A stretch of 64,000 nt of DNA from the NCBI RefSeq assembly GCF_009730915.1, contig NC_052475.1:21200285-21264284 (forward strand), given 5' to 3'. The notes beneath the pieces are model-generated. The model saw only the letters and a program-made list of their open reading frames with translations. It was not told the origin of the DNA and made no database searches. The position numbers and the translations under genes are program-made. This DNA comes from Dioscorea cayenensis subsp. rotundata. Lineage: Eukaryota > Streptophyta > Magnoliopsida > Dioscoreales > Dioscoreaceae. Positions 11,424 through 22,809 of this stretch are shown in pieces (position 1 is the stretch's first letter; every line of letters begins with the position of its first letter).

Positions 11424-12227
11424 GGATACGACCAAGTGGCCATTGATTGATCCCCTTCCATCTTATGGAAGAGGCCGGGAGTTACCAGGCTGAAGATATA
11501 AGAGTTTCATTCATGGCAATGGACTTCATGATGTTATTATAATAGGTGTGTTTTCATGTAGTTTGCTATATTGTCAAATTGTGAGTATAATATACAACAC
11601 CAAAATGGCATGCAGATTTGTACATCTGATTTGTGCATTCCTAGAGGAAATCTGAAATGTTAAACTATATATCATTTTGATTCCTTTGCACATGGTGAGG
11701 TTGCATATTTTATTTCTATAGCTCTGGATATATTATTCTGCTAATTCCTTACAATATCAAGCACATGGAATAGAATTCTTGTTCAATTATATTTTCATTA
11801 GCACAAAAGACTGTAATCAAGGTCTTCTCTTTCCTGTTATTTTGCATGTGGCATGTGCAGCATCTTGTTCAAATTTCTTAGCCATATTGCAGCATGATTT
11901 ATCACATAAGATATATCTGCATTGCATTACTTCTTGTCTTCCAAGGAAGCACGATCAACTGTTAGTCTTACAAAACATGATTTCTGCTTGAATGAGGTTG
12001 TCTGTTTACCGGAGAAAGTTGATATTTTTGATAGCTTAGGAGTAAGCTTCTTAGAATGAATAAATGAAATTGAAAGAATGCACTACCTTTTATTAAAAGC
12101 TGATTGGTTGTGTATTGGTGAATGATGTTTGGTGGTCTTTCATTCATGCTGTCTGTGTTTTGCAGGAGAGAATGGAACCATTGATGGTCAAGGTGATGTT
12201 TGGTAAAATATGTGGAGGCAAAGAATA
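11424..12227 (+). pseudogene. Polygalacturonase (GH28) gene fragment with one intron
   Basis: The first exon piece, about 11434-11545, reads KWPLIDPLPSYGRGRELPG, a stop (TGA for the expected Gly), then RYKSFIHGNGLHDVII. The second, 12166-12227, reads GENGTIDGQGDVW, a stop (TAA where these proteins have Trp), then NMWRQR. These blocks are characteristic of plant GH28 polygalacturonase-like pectinases of the cell wall. They are separated by a GT-AG intron, 11546-12165, in matching phase. The catalytic NTD, DD and RIK regions are absent. The piece thus represents a genomic-DNA capture of the N-terminal third of the enzyme, decayed by two nonsense changes. Confidence 0.82.
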
Positions 12228-12839
12228 TTTATTATCATAATGTAATAAAAATAAAAATAGTTCAATATGTTCCTCCATTGTTCCTCCATTGTACTAGAAA
12301 TTAACAATATTGTTCCTCCATTGTAGAAAATATTAGTTCAATATTTATTATCATAATGTAATAAAAATAATAATAACGTCAACAATAGCAACAATAATAA
12401 GAATAAGAAGAAGAACAACAACAAAAACAACAACAACAACAACAATAATAATAACACATTTAATTATAATAATAACAATAGTGACAAATATTATTTATTT
12501 ATTAAGTAAGACATGTGAGTAATGTATAATTATTGAGTTATTATCATGATTCAGTAAAAGGGCATTTCAGTAATTTATTGCTGTAAAAGTACTTTTCAAA
12601 TAAACATCCAAATATTTTCACAACTACAAAAATGCTTCTAAAACTAATGCATCCAAACAAAAAAAAATATACATAAGCACTTAATTTATTCTAAAAGTAC
12701 TTTTTCCAAAAGTGCTTCTACAAAATTAAAAAAAGCACTTTTTTTAAAAGCCAATCCAAACAACACGTGTACAGATATGATGATAAACTCAGTAGACTCC
12801 CAATGGACTCTATACCGTGTTGTGATATGGAGGTCAGTA

Positions 12840-12842
<3 letters not shown>

Positions 12843-12879
<37 letters not shown>
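12843..12879. repeat. (TA)n microsatellite
   Basis: Uninterrupted TA run. Confidence 0.95.
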
Positions 12880-12881
<2 letters not shown>

Positions 12882-12984
12882 TTGTTTAGTTTGCTTCCCG
12901 TAATCTCCTGTGTTTTCACTTATGAATATATATCACCCTCACTTAGGTTTGTTTCTTTTTCTTTTAATTTATTTCTTTTTGTAA

Positions 12985-13306
12985 AGTATGAAGCTGAATT
13001 ACACGAACCGGATAGAATCAACATGTTAGCAAGGTAGAACTCTTTTGATAAAAAATCGTATCTTTGTAAATCCAAATCTTTGTTTAGATTTGGCTTGGAT
13101 TTGGCTTTTGATTTTCCAAATATATGTATATATATATATACATATATAGTATAACCAAAGTATATCTAATGGGACCATTACATGCACTTATGCACAGGGG
13201 GATGACCTCATTTGGAGTTATGAAGCTGAATGACACGAACTGGATAGAATCGACACGTTAGTAGGGTAGTACTCTTTTGATAAGAATCAGTTATCTTTGA
13301 AAGTAA
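12985..13306. repeat. Pair of ~90-bp direct repeats
   Basis: 12985-13075 and 13217-13306 share gaagctgaattacacgaac, gatagaat and actcttttgataa with scattered differences. About 140 bp lie between them. No coding sense was seen, and the origin is unknown. Confidence 0.8.
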
Positions 13307-13604
13307 AGTCCTTTTTGATTTATTGAATTGAATTGATATTAAGTTCATTTCTCATGTGAATTTATTTTACAGAGCCCCACTTTTGGATTAAATCGCCTCA
13401 ATTGTTGACATGTGTATAATTTGTTGCAAATGTGATCATGGAAATCTTCTGATATTCTAACATTTCATTGAAACTGTTTTGACTTTTTGTGTACGTATAC
13501 AGGAAGTAAAATAAAAACAACTATCATCCATTGCTTATAAAAGTATGTCACTGTATTGTAATAAAGTGAACTTTTACATTTGATCCATACACATTTTACA
13601 CTAA

Positions 13605-14993
13605 GGGCCCGTTTGGTAAGATGTAAAGTTGTTACTTCCCTGCAAAGTAAGAGGGGTGAATCTATTTCAAGCGTTTGGATCTTAAAAATAATATGGTCTC
13701 CTTGTAATCACTTTCCACTTGACTAGGGAAAGTGATTCACAGGGGGGGGGGTGGTGTGAAAGTGTTTACACCGTTGGATGAGAAAGTTTGATAATTACCA
13801 AACTACCTTTTATTACATAAAACTCTTTCTCGTTTGTTTTGTCTTTGAAAAAACCCTAACGCTATCATATTTCCAATTCGACGGAGAGTTGTCGCTTCTT
13901 CGAATAGGAGAAATCCTGGTAATATTTTTCTCAAGTTTGTTAGATTATTTTGTGTTAAATTTTTGTTAAATTTTTTTCTTTGGTGTAAAAATTCATATTT
14001 TTAAAATGGATCAAAGATAAATAAATTTCATATTTGTTTGGATAAAAATTTTTTTATTGGAGAATTTTTTTGTTTTGATTAAATCAAATCTATGTTGAAA
14101 TAATAATCCAACATGATAAGATAAGAACTTGAGACATATATATTTTACTTGTCCACGATTGTTTTTTTTTAATTCCCACGAAAAATTGTTCTGTATTTGT
14201 AGTGAATCAAAGTTTTTAAAATATATGAGATATATAAATAAATATTAAGTAGAAGCATTCAAATCAAAATATTAATTCCTTAGTTTAACAATATTATTTC
14301 TTGTCTCTTTTATCATGTTTTGCATAACAATATTTTTATTTTTATTTTTATTCAAATCAAAATATTTTTATTTTTATTTCTTGTCTCTTTTATGGGTTTG
14401 TGATTTGGACATATTTTATGTTTTGGATAATTAAAACAATATGTCTAGACTTTGTCGTTTGTTTGAGTTTGGATTATGAATTTATGGTAATACTTTGAGC
14501 TATTTATTAATGTGTGATTGTTCATATGGAATGTGTCATGAATATTTGTTGGATAATATCAATCAAGGCAATAGATGTAAGAATTGAAACAAATAAAATT
14601 GTATGATGGACAATTAGGAACACATGGTGGTTTAAATCTATATTTTTTTTAGTGTACTAAAAAAACATAAAAACCCCATTTGATTTTTTTTTTAATTTAT
14701 GAAAAATAGGTTAATTATTATTTGGAATAAGTTAATAATATTATTAGAGTTGAATAAAAACCCAAATTTAGTAACTATAACAACTAAGGGCAAAAATGAG
14801 AATAAACCTAATTTTACATTGAAAACAAGTTCATACCAAACGTGGGAATTAAGTTTGCATGCAAAGTAATTACAATTTTGATTGGGATAACCAAACGTTA
14901 GATAAGAGTTTTTAGGTAGAGATTGCATGCAAAGTCTTTTCCTGCAAAGACTTTACATGCAATTACTTTCCCTGCAAAATGGCAAACGGGCCC
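13605..14993. mobile_element. PIF/Harbinger-like non-autonomous element, TAA target duplication
   Basis: The ends are gggcccgtttgg and its inverse ccaaacgggccc-type (right end caaacgggccc), flanked on both sides by TAA (13602-13604 and 14994-14996). Sub-terminal copies of cctgcaaag and tgcatgcaaag occur on the inner side. The homologous sequence at 7505-7900 lacks the insertion and gives the empty site. A 3-bp TAA/TTA duplication and GGGCC ends are typical of PIF/Harbinger. It is 1389 bp long, and the longest frame (13778-13969) is not recognisable, so no transposase is encoded. Confidence 0.85.
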
Positions 14994-15196
14994 TAAGATT
15001 GTTTGAAGCTTGACGGATTAGGCTATCCAAAATTAGGTAAATATTATAGTTATGATCTTTTTTATTTGATAATGTTAATAACTAACATCCTTGATATTCA
15101 TTTTATGATAATTTAAAAAAAAAAAAAAACCAGTTGACTATTTAGGATCATATTAACATGTTTAATTTCACCTCACGTTTTAACCAAAAAAGAAGA

Positions 15197-15220
15197 ATTT
15201 GTTTGTTGAATCATCCCCGG

Positions 15221-15298
<78 letters not shown>

Positions 15299-15464
15299 CA
15301 ACCAGTTGAGATTTATTTTTTTCAATGAATATATTTTTTTAAGAGAACTATTATAAATTTTTTTTAATAGAAGCTAATATAATGTAATATAATATAATGG
15401 TTATAGAGACTTGATGATAAAAAAAACCCAAAAAAAAAATTGTTTGTTGAAGCAACCTTGGTGG

Positions 15465-15500
<36 letters not shown>

Positions 15501-15600
15501 CAACTGGTTGAGATATATTTTTTTTTTCAAAAAATATATTTTTTTAAGATAATGTAATATAATATAATGGTTATAGAGATATAATGATAAAAAAACCTTT
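15197..15600 (+). repeat. Tandem duplication around long (TTA)n tracts
   Basis: Two units, about 15197-15430 and 15431-15600, share a (TTA)n tract, then acaaccagttgagat, a T-rich segment and ataatgtaatataatataatggttatagag. Related pieces recur at 7985-8070 and 17660-17900, so this is a small AT-rich repeat family. Confidence 0.75.
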
Positions 15601-18000
15601 TGTATAGAAGTTAAGATAATGTTATTTGTTGCTCATCATAATTCATAATTCAAATTCATGAAAATAACCATTTTACTTCTTGCAAAATTTAGCATTCTTT
15701 TGTTGAATTGTTTGTACATGTGTTAGACTTAAAAGTTTTGTGTTTTTGTTAATCTTCTTGTTAATTCATGAACCAAATTCAAAAAATGAATTTGTTAAGC
15801 AAAAATTACATCCTCCAAAAATAAGAATAATATTGAGTTTCCCATTACATATGAAAATAAATAATTTGCAATCCATTATTATCAAAATAAATGCAAAAGA
15901 TATTTATACACCTTTCATATATATCAGATAAATTGTGAAAATAATTAATACATGTTTTAATATATTTTGTCATAATATTTATGCTTTACATAAAACAAGT
16001 AAAAAGATATTTATACCCATTTTGAATAGATCAGATAAATTGTGAAAATGATTAATACATGTTTTAATATATATATAAAGTAGGCTATATATATATAAAC
16101 TTTGACAAAGTAGATTTTACTCCTATAAAAGTAATTGGGATGATATGGAGTTAGCCCATAAAAGGCTATTTTATCCACTAAATAACTCATAAAACTTAGC
16201 CTATTTAAAAATTATATATTCCCTCTGTGTTTTTAAGGTCAATTTATTAATTGAAACTTTTATTTGTTTTTAATAAGTCATTAAAGGTGGAAAAAATGGA
16301 AGATGTTGAGCCTTGTTGATGTACAATTTAAGGTAATACTTAAATAGCTTTTGGAAAAATTAATATTACCACCTGCAATTTATGAATGCGGAAAACATGA
16401 ACCAAATCATAAACCATGATTTGTATGTAAAATCACATTTGAAGATACTTCTGGATTTCATGAACAAGCTTGGATCAAAAGGATCTACCAAAAAAACAGT
16501 TGAAAATAATGCTGCCTTACCTGCTATAAAGCACCTTAAAAAGTATTTAAAATAATATTATTAAATATGTGAATGAGAGAACTGTTTGAGGTTAAAGATG
16601 AATTACAAGAATTAAATGATGCTAACGAAATATTATCAGAAAGTGATGCACTGCTTTTTAATGAGGTGGAAGAGCTACAGGCCAGGATTAGATTGAATGA
16701 AGCAGACCAATATGAATGTAATCAAAATTTATTTATGACTTGACAGAAAAGAAGACTTGCTTCAATATATGGTTGCTTTCTTGGTTGTTGGAAAAAGGAA
16801 ACAATTGGCTTAGTTATTAAAATTATGTGATGTGTTTAATGTTTAATATTGTTGTACTTATGACGTGGTTGCTGAACAATATTAAAAGTGTGTATTTCTC
16901 AGTAAGTACTTCATCATTATACATATCCTTAGTTTTGTTCCATGCCATGAATTTAGGATATTCTAATAATGCTTGGCACAATCACATATATGCAAGTGCG
17001 CATAGATACACACACGCTTGGCTTCCATGATAAACTCGCATTCCACCAACGCTATTCTACTTAATATATATAATTAATTTGTGAAAGAGAGATTTGATAA
17101 TGTTTATTTATCAATGAATTACATAGAGGTCCTATTTTATACATTGGTAAAATGATCTATATATATATATATATTAATCCTAATTTACAAAAATTTTAAA
17201 TATTTACCATAATATAAAATATACAATAACATAATTAGAGCAACTAATCTAAGAAATAAAATATTTAAGAATAATTTGAGCATCATTCTAACCTAATATA
17301 TCCATTAAAATACTTATTTTATTTATTTTTAAAAAAGGGGACAAGCCACTAATTGAACCGTTTATCTCCAATTAAGGAGTAAAATTAAATACCAACTTTT
17401 TATAATAAAGTGGTTCTAAAGTATTTATTATAGATTATAAACTTCTACTTTTCCAACCCATTCAAATTGATTGATCCATTTCTTATTTAAGCTTTGAATT
17501 CAAATCATTGTAGTAAGTTATTTAAAGTATTTTATGGTGTACTATCATAATTGTCATAACCCATAGCTGCAGTTTGATAGTCTCTGAAGAAAAAAAAAGA
17601 AGGAATTAAAGTTGTGTTAAGGACCATAAATGGGCAAGCTAAGATTTTCTCCCTATCTTTTTCATATAATATAACTGGTTATAGAGATATGATAATATAA
17701 TTTGTATTTGATACAATTTTTTAAAAATATATCTATTTTTTAATATAATTTTTATAAGTTTTTAATAGAAGTTAAGATAATGTAATATAATAAAGATAAT
17801 ATAATATAACCCTTTATAGAAAGATGATAATCTAATATTGGAGATATATAACGGTTATAGAGGATGATGAAAAAAAATAATTTTTTTTAGAGGTTTAGAT
17901 AATGTTATTTGTAGCTTATTATAATTCAAATTCATAAAAATATTATAAAACACAAATTTATATCCGTTTAACCACTTTTATCAATATATATATATATATA
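15601..18000. other. AT-rich spacer with two short coding-like ORFs
   Basis: Apart from the two small frames at 16397-16743 and copies of the ataatgtaatataat repeat near 17650-17870, I see nothing assignable. Confidence 0.6.
16397..16743 (+). pseudogene. Two adjacent short coding-like ORFs, unknown, second is coiled coil
   Basis: ORF 16397-16555 (52 aa) contains a Lys-rich segment, KLGSKGSTKKTVENNAA. ORF 16573-16743 (56 aa) contains ELFEVKDELQELNDANEIL and EVEELQARIRLNEADQ, with a clear heptad pattern. The two are 17 bp apart in different frames, and the amino-acid composition is far from that expected of random AT-rich DNA. I do not recognise the family. They may be the remains of a transposon or of a host gene. 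Confidence 0.35.
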
Positions 18001-18029
18001 TATATAAGAATGGAATTACAGAGATTGAC

Positions 18030-18328
18030 CGGTTGGCGACTAGACCGTCGGTGGACTGGTGGCCGGTCGTCGGAGACTGGCCGGACCGCTAGCGTGTTAC
18101 CAGAGGCCAGCCGAACCACCGGTGGCCGGTCATCGGAGGCCGGCCAGACCACCAATGGATCACCGGCGTGTCACCAGAGGCCAGTGGACCAGTGACCGTC
18201 ATCGGAGGCCTGCCGGAACACCGGTGGATCATTGGCGTGTCACCAGAGACCGGTGGATCGGTGGCCAGACTGGTGGCCAGTGGATCGGTGGTCAGACCGC
18301 CGGCAGGACCGGTGGCTGGGTGGCTGGA
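18030..18328. repeat. GC-rich degenerate minisatellite, ~63-70 bp unit
   Basis: At least three units start with gtcgtcggag/gtcatcggaggcc and contain ccggcgtgtcaccagag and accaccggtggatc. A half-unit rich in ggtggatcggtggccag follows. The block is strikingly GC-rich within AT-rich DNA. Open frames run through it on both strands because of composition, and no protein is claimed. Confidence 0.8.
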
Positions 18329-18360
18329 TCAAAAAAGAAAGAGACTTTTTACAATGAAAA

Positions 18361-18520
18361 AATATTCCACTAAGAGTGGAATATTTTGTTATGCCATAAT
18401 TTTATACTCTAAAATAAGCACTCAAACAACTATTATGGCATAATTCTCAGAAAATATTAAATTATGACATATTGTACAGATTATACGATAATTCTATCCT
18501 ATCCAAACAGGGCCAAGCAT
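18361..18520. repeat. Hairpin and possible transposon end
   Basis: aatattccac-taaga-gtggaatatt is a near-perfect hairpin, and tatgccataat is inverted again as attatggcata about 40 bp on. At about 18499-18515 the minus strand reads ggccctgtttggatagg, a transposon-terminus-like word. No partner end was found. Confidence 0.4.
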
Positions 18521-18614
18521 AATCATCTTCATCTAATCTAAAAGAGCATTCTTTAGCTACATTATGCCCATCTTTGAAAAATCCATCTAAATAAATAAAA
18601 CTACTGCATATTGA

Positions 18615-19481
18615 TAGGAATGGGGGTGGGGCGGGGAAATCCCGTTCCCAGGGGCCCCGCCTCACGGGCGGGATTCCTCGAAACATCCCCTGCGAGGGGA
18701 GGCGGGGAAAAAATTCCTCCCCGCCTAGCGGAGCGGGGGCGGGAATGGTCTCCCCGCCCCACGGGGATCCCCACCCCGCTCTCCGCGGGAATTCCCCAAA
18801 AGAATATATTATATATTTTTAATATATTTATTAAAGATTATTTCAACATTAACATAATATTATATATATATATAATCAATAAATATTTATTTGTTAATAT
18901 TTTTAGTTATTATTATGGAACTCACAATTATTTCATACAACTTATTAACTATTTAAATTTATATATTTCATTAAAACATTTTTATTTAATAAAATCTTAA
19001 ATTATTTTAATAAAATTATTATATAATATATCTACAAAATTAAAATTCAAACTTCTAATTTTCAAATTTCTAATATTCATAAAAACTAATTATTTATTTA
19101 ATTTAAATGAATTGGATAATTAGGTAATTGTAATTTGTCTAGATTTTTTTTATTCAAATATTCATGTGTTGCTACATATAAGCATTATATTTTTTTATTC
19201 AAATATCCATTTGTCTAGATTTTTTCATCATACATTATATTTTTTATTTTCAATTGTATATTGCATCTTTAGCATGTGTAACATAAATGCATTAGAAATA
19301 TTATAATTATTTATAGAAAATTTTTATATTAATGTTTTGGGCGGGGCGGGGATCCCCGCTGGGGAATGAGCGGGGGAGGATTTTTTCCCGCGGGGAATTT
19401 TAACCGGGGAATCCCCGCCCCGTGGAGAGCGGGGATGGGGACGGCGATCCCATTCCCCGCCCCGCTCCACCCCCATTCCTA
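18615..19481. mobile_element. hAT-like non-autonomous element with GC-rich inverted ends
   Basis: The element begins taggaatgggggtgg and ends with its exact inverse. It is flanked by the 8-bp duplication catattga (18607-18614 and 19482-19489), which points to the hAT superfamily. The inverted ends are about 140-180 bp, almost entirely G and C with many gggaatccccgcc words, around a ~540-bp AT-rich core without coding sequence. A relic of the same type lies at 41007-41063. Confidence 0.85.
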
Positions 19482-19489
19482 CATATTGA

Positions 19490-20091
19490 GTATATATGAA
19501 CTATAAAATTTTATTTTTTTAAATAAAAGAAGTAAACCATTAATCTAACTTTTTCTAAAGAAATATTTCATCATAAAAATTAGGTACTTTTAACTTTTAA
19601 TAGCACACTACCTCTAATAAAATCTGGACAACCACCTTTTATATTTTTAATATTATATACAATTACAATAAATTTTTATCTCAACTTTAAAATTGTTGAT
19701 CATTCTACACTAAAGAAAGTTATAAATATTTTTTTATTATCTTTTCATCATTATATGTGAATATAATTTTAAAAATTCCGTAAGAAACCAAAACCTTGTA
19801 AAAATTTGAAAAATATGTATACATTGAAAGTTTGCGTAAATAAATAAAACTGCTATATATTAAATATATATTTTTAAAAAATGTAATTTGTTAAAAAAAA
19901 AATAAGTAGACAATAAATCCATCTTTTTCTGAAGAAATATTTAATCAGAAAACATATTTCAGTAATATATTTCACAATTCTTGACATCTTGCAAATATAT
20001 TTCCCATACTCAAAATGATTTAAAAAAAGACATAATTAATTTTTTTTTCAAAATTTATACTAACTTTATAATATTTGTTTTTGGATATATT
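19490..20091. other. AT-rich spacer, probably Helitron interior
   Basis: No gene is seen. It leads into a Helitron 3' terminus, so at least part is likely the body of a non-autonomous Helitron whose 5' end I could not fix. Confidence 0.4.
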
Positions 20092-20124
20092 CAACCGCAG
20101 GGTTAGCGCAGGTCTTTAACCTAG
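20092..20124 (+). mobile_element. Helitron 3' terminus
   Basis: The sequence accgcagggttagcgcagg, then tctttaac, then CTAG followed by T has the form of a plant Helitron 3' end: an imperfect GC hairpin, a short spacer, CTAG, and insertion before T. The hairpin has mutations. Rolling-circle elements have no target duplication or inverted ends, so the left boundary is not determined. Confidence 0.65.
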
Positions 20125-20133
20125 TCTATATAT

Positions 20134-20405
20134 TAATCTTATCCCCTTAAAATCTTCCCATCCAAGGTTTTCTTTAGAGAAACATTTGCCCATTTTCTAT
20201 TGGTTGGGTAATTCCCCAATTTTTTTACAAATATACCCCAACCAAATCTTATTATTTGCATGCATGCCATCAAATTTTTTAAAATTGGTTTATAGTAATT
20301 AATAGTCATTATTTTTTAAACTTTGTACTAAATGATATTAATAATAAATGTTAATATTGTATAAATAAGTAATTATTATATAATTTTTGTTAATATGTCA
20401 TATAG
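20134..20405 (+). repeat. Dispersed repeat, copy B
   Basis: Homologous to 7200-7474. It starts within 10 bp of the Helitron 3' terminus; the junction CTAG|TCTATATATTAATC would also suit the 5' end (TC...) of a second Helitron in head-to-tail order. Confidence 0.7.
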
Positions 20406-21238
20406 TTATATATTATTAAGAGTATATACATCTGGTTTACTAACCATAAGTAACAAAACAAGTGTCGTAATACGACGAGGTTTAAGCATAGAAAATACTA
20501 TGCAAAAATATTTAATAATATAACTGGATTGAGCTAATTTGCGAATAAGATATTGAAAAATTATTGTAAAAGACTTAATTTCGTAATCTACATATAATAT
20601 AAACATATAAACATATGGAGGAAAAAAAATCCATAATTCCTGCAACGTTGATGCAGGCATGCATACTAGTATTTAATTAATTTTAAGGAATGTTGATAAT
20701 TTTATTATATTAAGAAGCACTTCTCTAGATAATTACTTTTAAAATTTTAATTATTTAATCTTCATTATTATTAATTAATTAATGTTTAGCGATATCGGGT
20801 TTTTTTTTTGAACCGACAAGATTCTTTGCAACTCCATTGTTCGTCCATAAATAACAATATTTCATTGGCATTAATTTATTTCTGAAATAAAAGCCAATAT
20901 ACAAGTTTGGTAATAAAAAGTCAGTGAGGAGTCAAAATGTTAGGTTCCAATATTTCCTAACTCAATGTTTGAGAATTGTGATTTATCCACATTACAAAAA
21001 ATAAAATTATAATTATTTTTAACAAAATCTCAATAAATCATGAGTCAGAGATGTACATAATAAGTATGAAGATACTATTTTAATACTCATGTACTCTCAT
21101 CTTGTGAGAGATAAAGTTCTAAATTAGTGCTAATAAATTAAAAAGTTGTTGCCAAAATCATAAAACTCTTAATCAATAATAATAAAGAATTAAGAGCTTT
21201 ATAACATTTTTGAATATAAATCTTTCAACATTCACATA
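20406..21238. other. AT-rich spacer, nothing seen
   Basis: No coding sequence, inverted ends or tandem units recognised. Confidence 0.6.
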
Positions 21239-21248
21239 TATAATCTTT

Positions 21249-21540
21249 GGTTTAATTGTTGTACAGGTCCCTGTAATTGTGTACTTTCTGTCTTTTTAGT
21301 CCTTATAATATTTTTAGGTATAATTAAGTTCTCATATTTAGTCGAGTTGGGTCATTATAGTCCGCGGTGTAGATGGGCAAGTGTAAATCGCAAGGACTTA
21401 ATTGTACCTAAAAATATTGCTGTGTACTAAAATGAACCAACTCGGCCAAATATGAGGACTTAATTGTACCTAAAAATATTAGAAAAACTAAAAAGGCAAA
21501 AAAAATACATAATTATAGGGACCTGTACAATAATTAAACC
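21249..21540. mobile_element. Mutator-type MITE with ~140-bp inverted repeats
   Basis: The left half (ggtttaattgttgtacaggt...) and the right half are inverted copies over most of their length, so the 292-bp element could fold into one long hairpin. It is flanked by tataatcttt and tataattttt (9 of 10 match), a target duplication length typical of Mutator-like elements. The internal words ttaattgtacctaaaaatatt and gaccaactcg-type are repeated within the arms. No coding capacity. Confidence 0.85.
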
Positions 21541-21759
21541 TATAATTTTTTGAAATCATATAAAAGTCTTGGATGAATATTGTACATGTGAATTTTAAAG
21601 CCAACAAAGAATTAAATGATCTTGTATTTTTTTTTTTTAATTAAATATGGACAAATCACATGGCCTTCATTTTTCATTATCACTCGATGTTAAAAGAAAA
21701 TAAGAAATAGCCTATCATTCAACAACTAATAGATGAGAGATAATTCAATGGGTAAGGAG

Positions 21760-22460
21760 TGTTTGGTTGTCAGGAGTGGAATATGAGTAAGATGATGGAG
21801 AGTGAAATAGGAGTAAGAATGAAAAATGTGTTTGGTTGATAAGGATTGGAGAGTATAATTTATTAAGAATAGAAAAAGTAAAAAAAAAAATAAATATGAT
21901 AAAATGACACTTATCCTTTTATGCAAATGAATATTATATAAATTGAAAAAAATTAATTAATTATTATAAATAAATATTTAACTTTAAATAGCTTACCGAA
22001 TCTCAAAATTTTTTTAATGTCATTAATTAGTAATTAATTAACTAAAATAAATAACTAATTACATGTTTAAAGATATTTTAAATAAATAATTAATGATATT
22101 TTGTTAATATCATTAATTATTAATTAATTAACTATAATAAATAACTAATTAATTATTTAAATAAATATTTAACTTTAATTATTAGTTATTATTAGTTCAT
22201 TTTAATTATTAATTATTATTTTTAAAATTATTTATTTATTTATTATTAAAATTAAATTATTATTTTAATTATTAAAAAAAAATTGGTCAATTTTTCCCTA
22301 AATAGTGAGAGAGGAGTGAGCAATTCCTCCTATTTTGAGAGGATTGCTCACTCCCCATGCACTCCCCATCTACTCCTCTCTCAATCCCACTTATGGCCAT
22401 CCAAACAAAGGTTTGGATTTACTCCCCTCCCACTCTCACTCTCACTCTCACTCTATGTAT
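21760..22460. mobile_element. Possible AT-rich MITE with gtgtttgg ends
   Basis: The left end, ggagtgtttggttgtcaggagtg, and the inverse of the right end, ctttgtttggatggccataagtggg, are weakly similar inverted ends. Between them is a low-complexity region of taattaattaactaaaataaataactaatt-type repeats. No target duplication was found, so this is tentative. Confidence 0.35.
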
Positions 22461-22809
22461 GTCATTTAAACAACTCTTTAATGGATTGATGAGGTGGCAT
22501 GGACATCAAACTTTAAGATAGTCTAACGGTTAAAGATGCCCTAGGACTAGGAACTACATTAATTATACAAGATTGTTTTAAATATATATATATATATATA
22601 TATTTCAATAACCAAATTTTCACATAATACCTGCAATTGTAAAAGAAGGTTATTAGTGAAAAAGTCGGTGCAAATTTACAATTTCTAACAAAACGCGGGA
22701 GTTATTTGCAAAAACAATATATATCATAAAAAAAAAAGGTCCATTAGATATTTTTAAAACTATAGGACGCATCGCATCTCTCCCGGAACTGCGCCGGCGA
22801 CGGAGGAGG

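Larger units (their letters stand above)
10619..12766 (+). mobile_element. Non-autonomous DNA element with captured gene fragment (Pack-type)
   Basis: The left end (10619-10770) and the reverse complement of the right end (12540-12766) share an outer word of the form tgtttggatgggcttttt, AT-rich sub-terminal sequence, and a second word of the form acttaaatgccct. They are therefore divergent inverted ends of about 150-230 bp. I could not define a target duplication, so the superfamily is open. No transposase is seen inside. The interior holds a polygalacturonase fragment with its intron, a 34-bp exact repeat of a cgccatctcatctcctctgtc-type unit at about 10865-10918, and a (CT)n tract. Confidence 0.6.

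Noticed and set aside
18010..18443. Overlapping ORFs in the GC-rich minisatellite
   Set aside because: Open frames on both strands arise from GC-rich repeated sequence; no protein-like composition.
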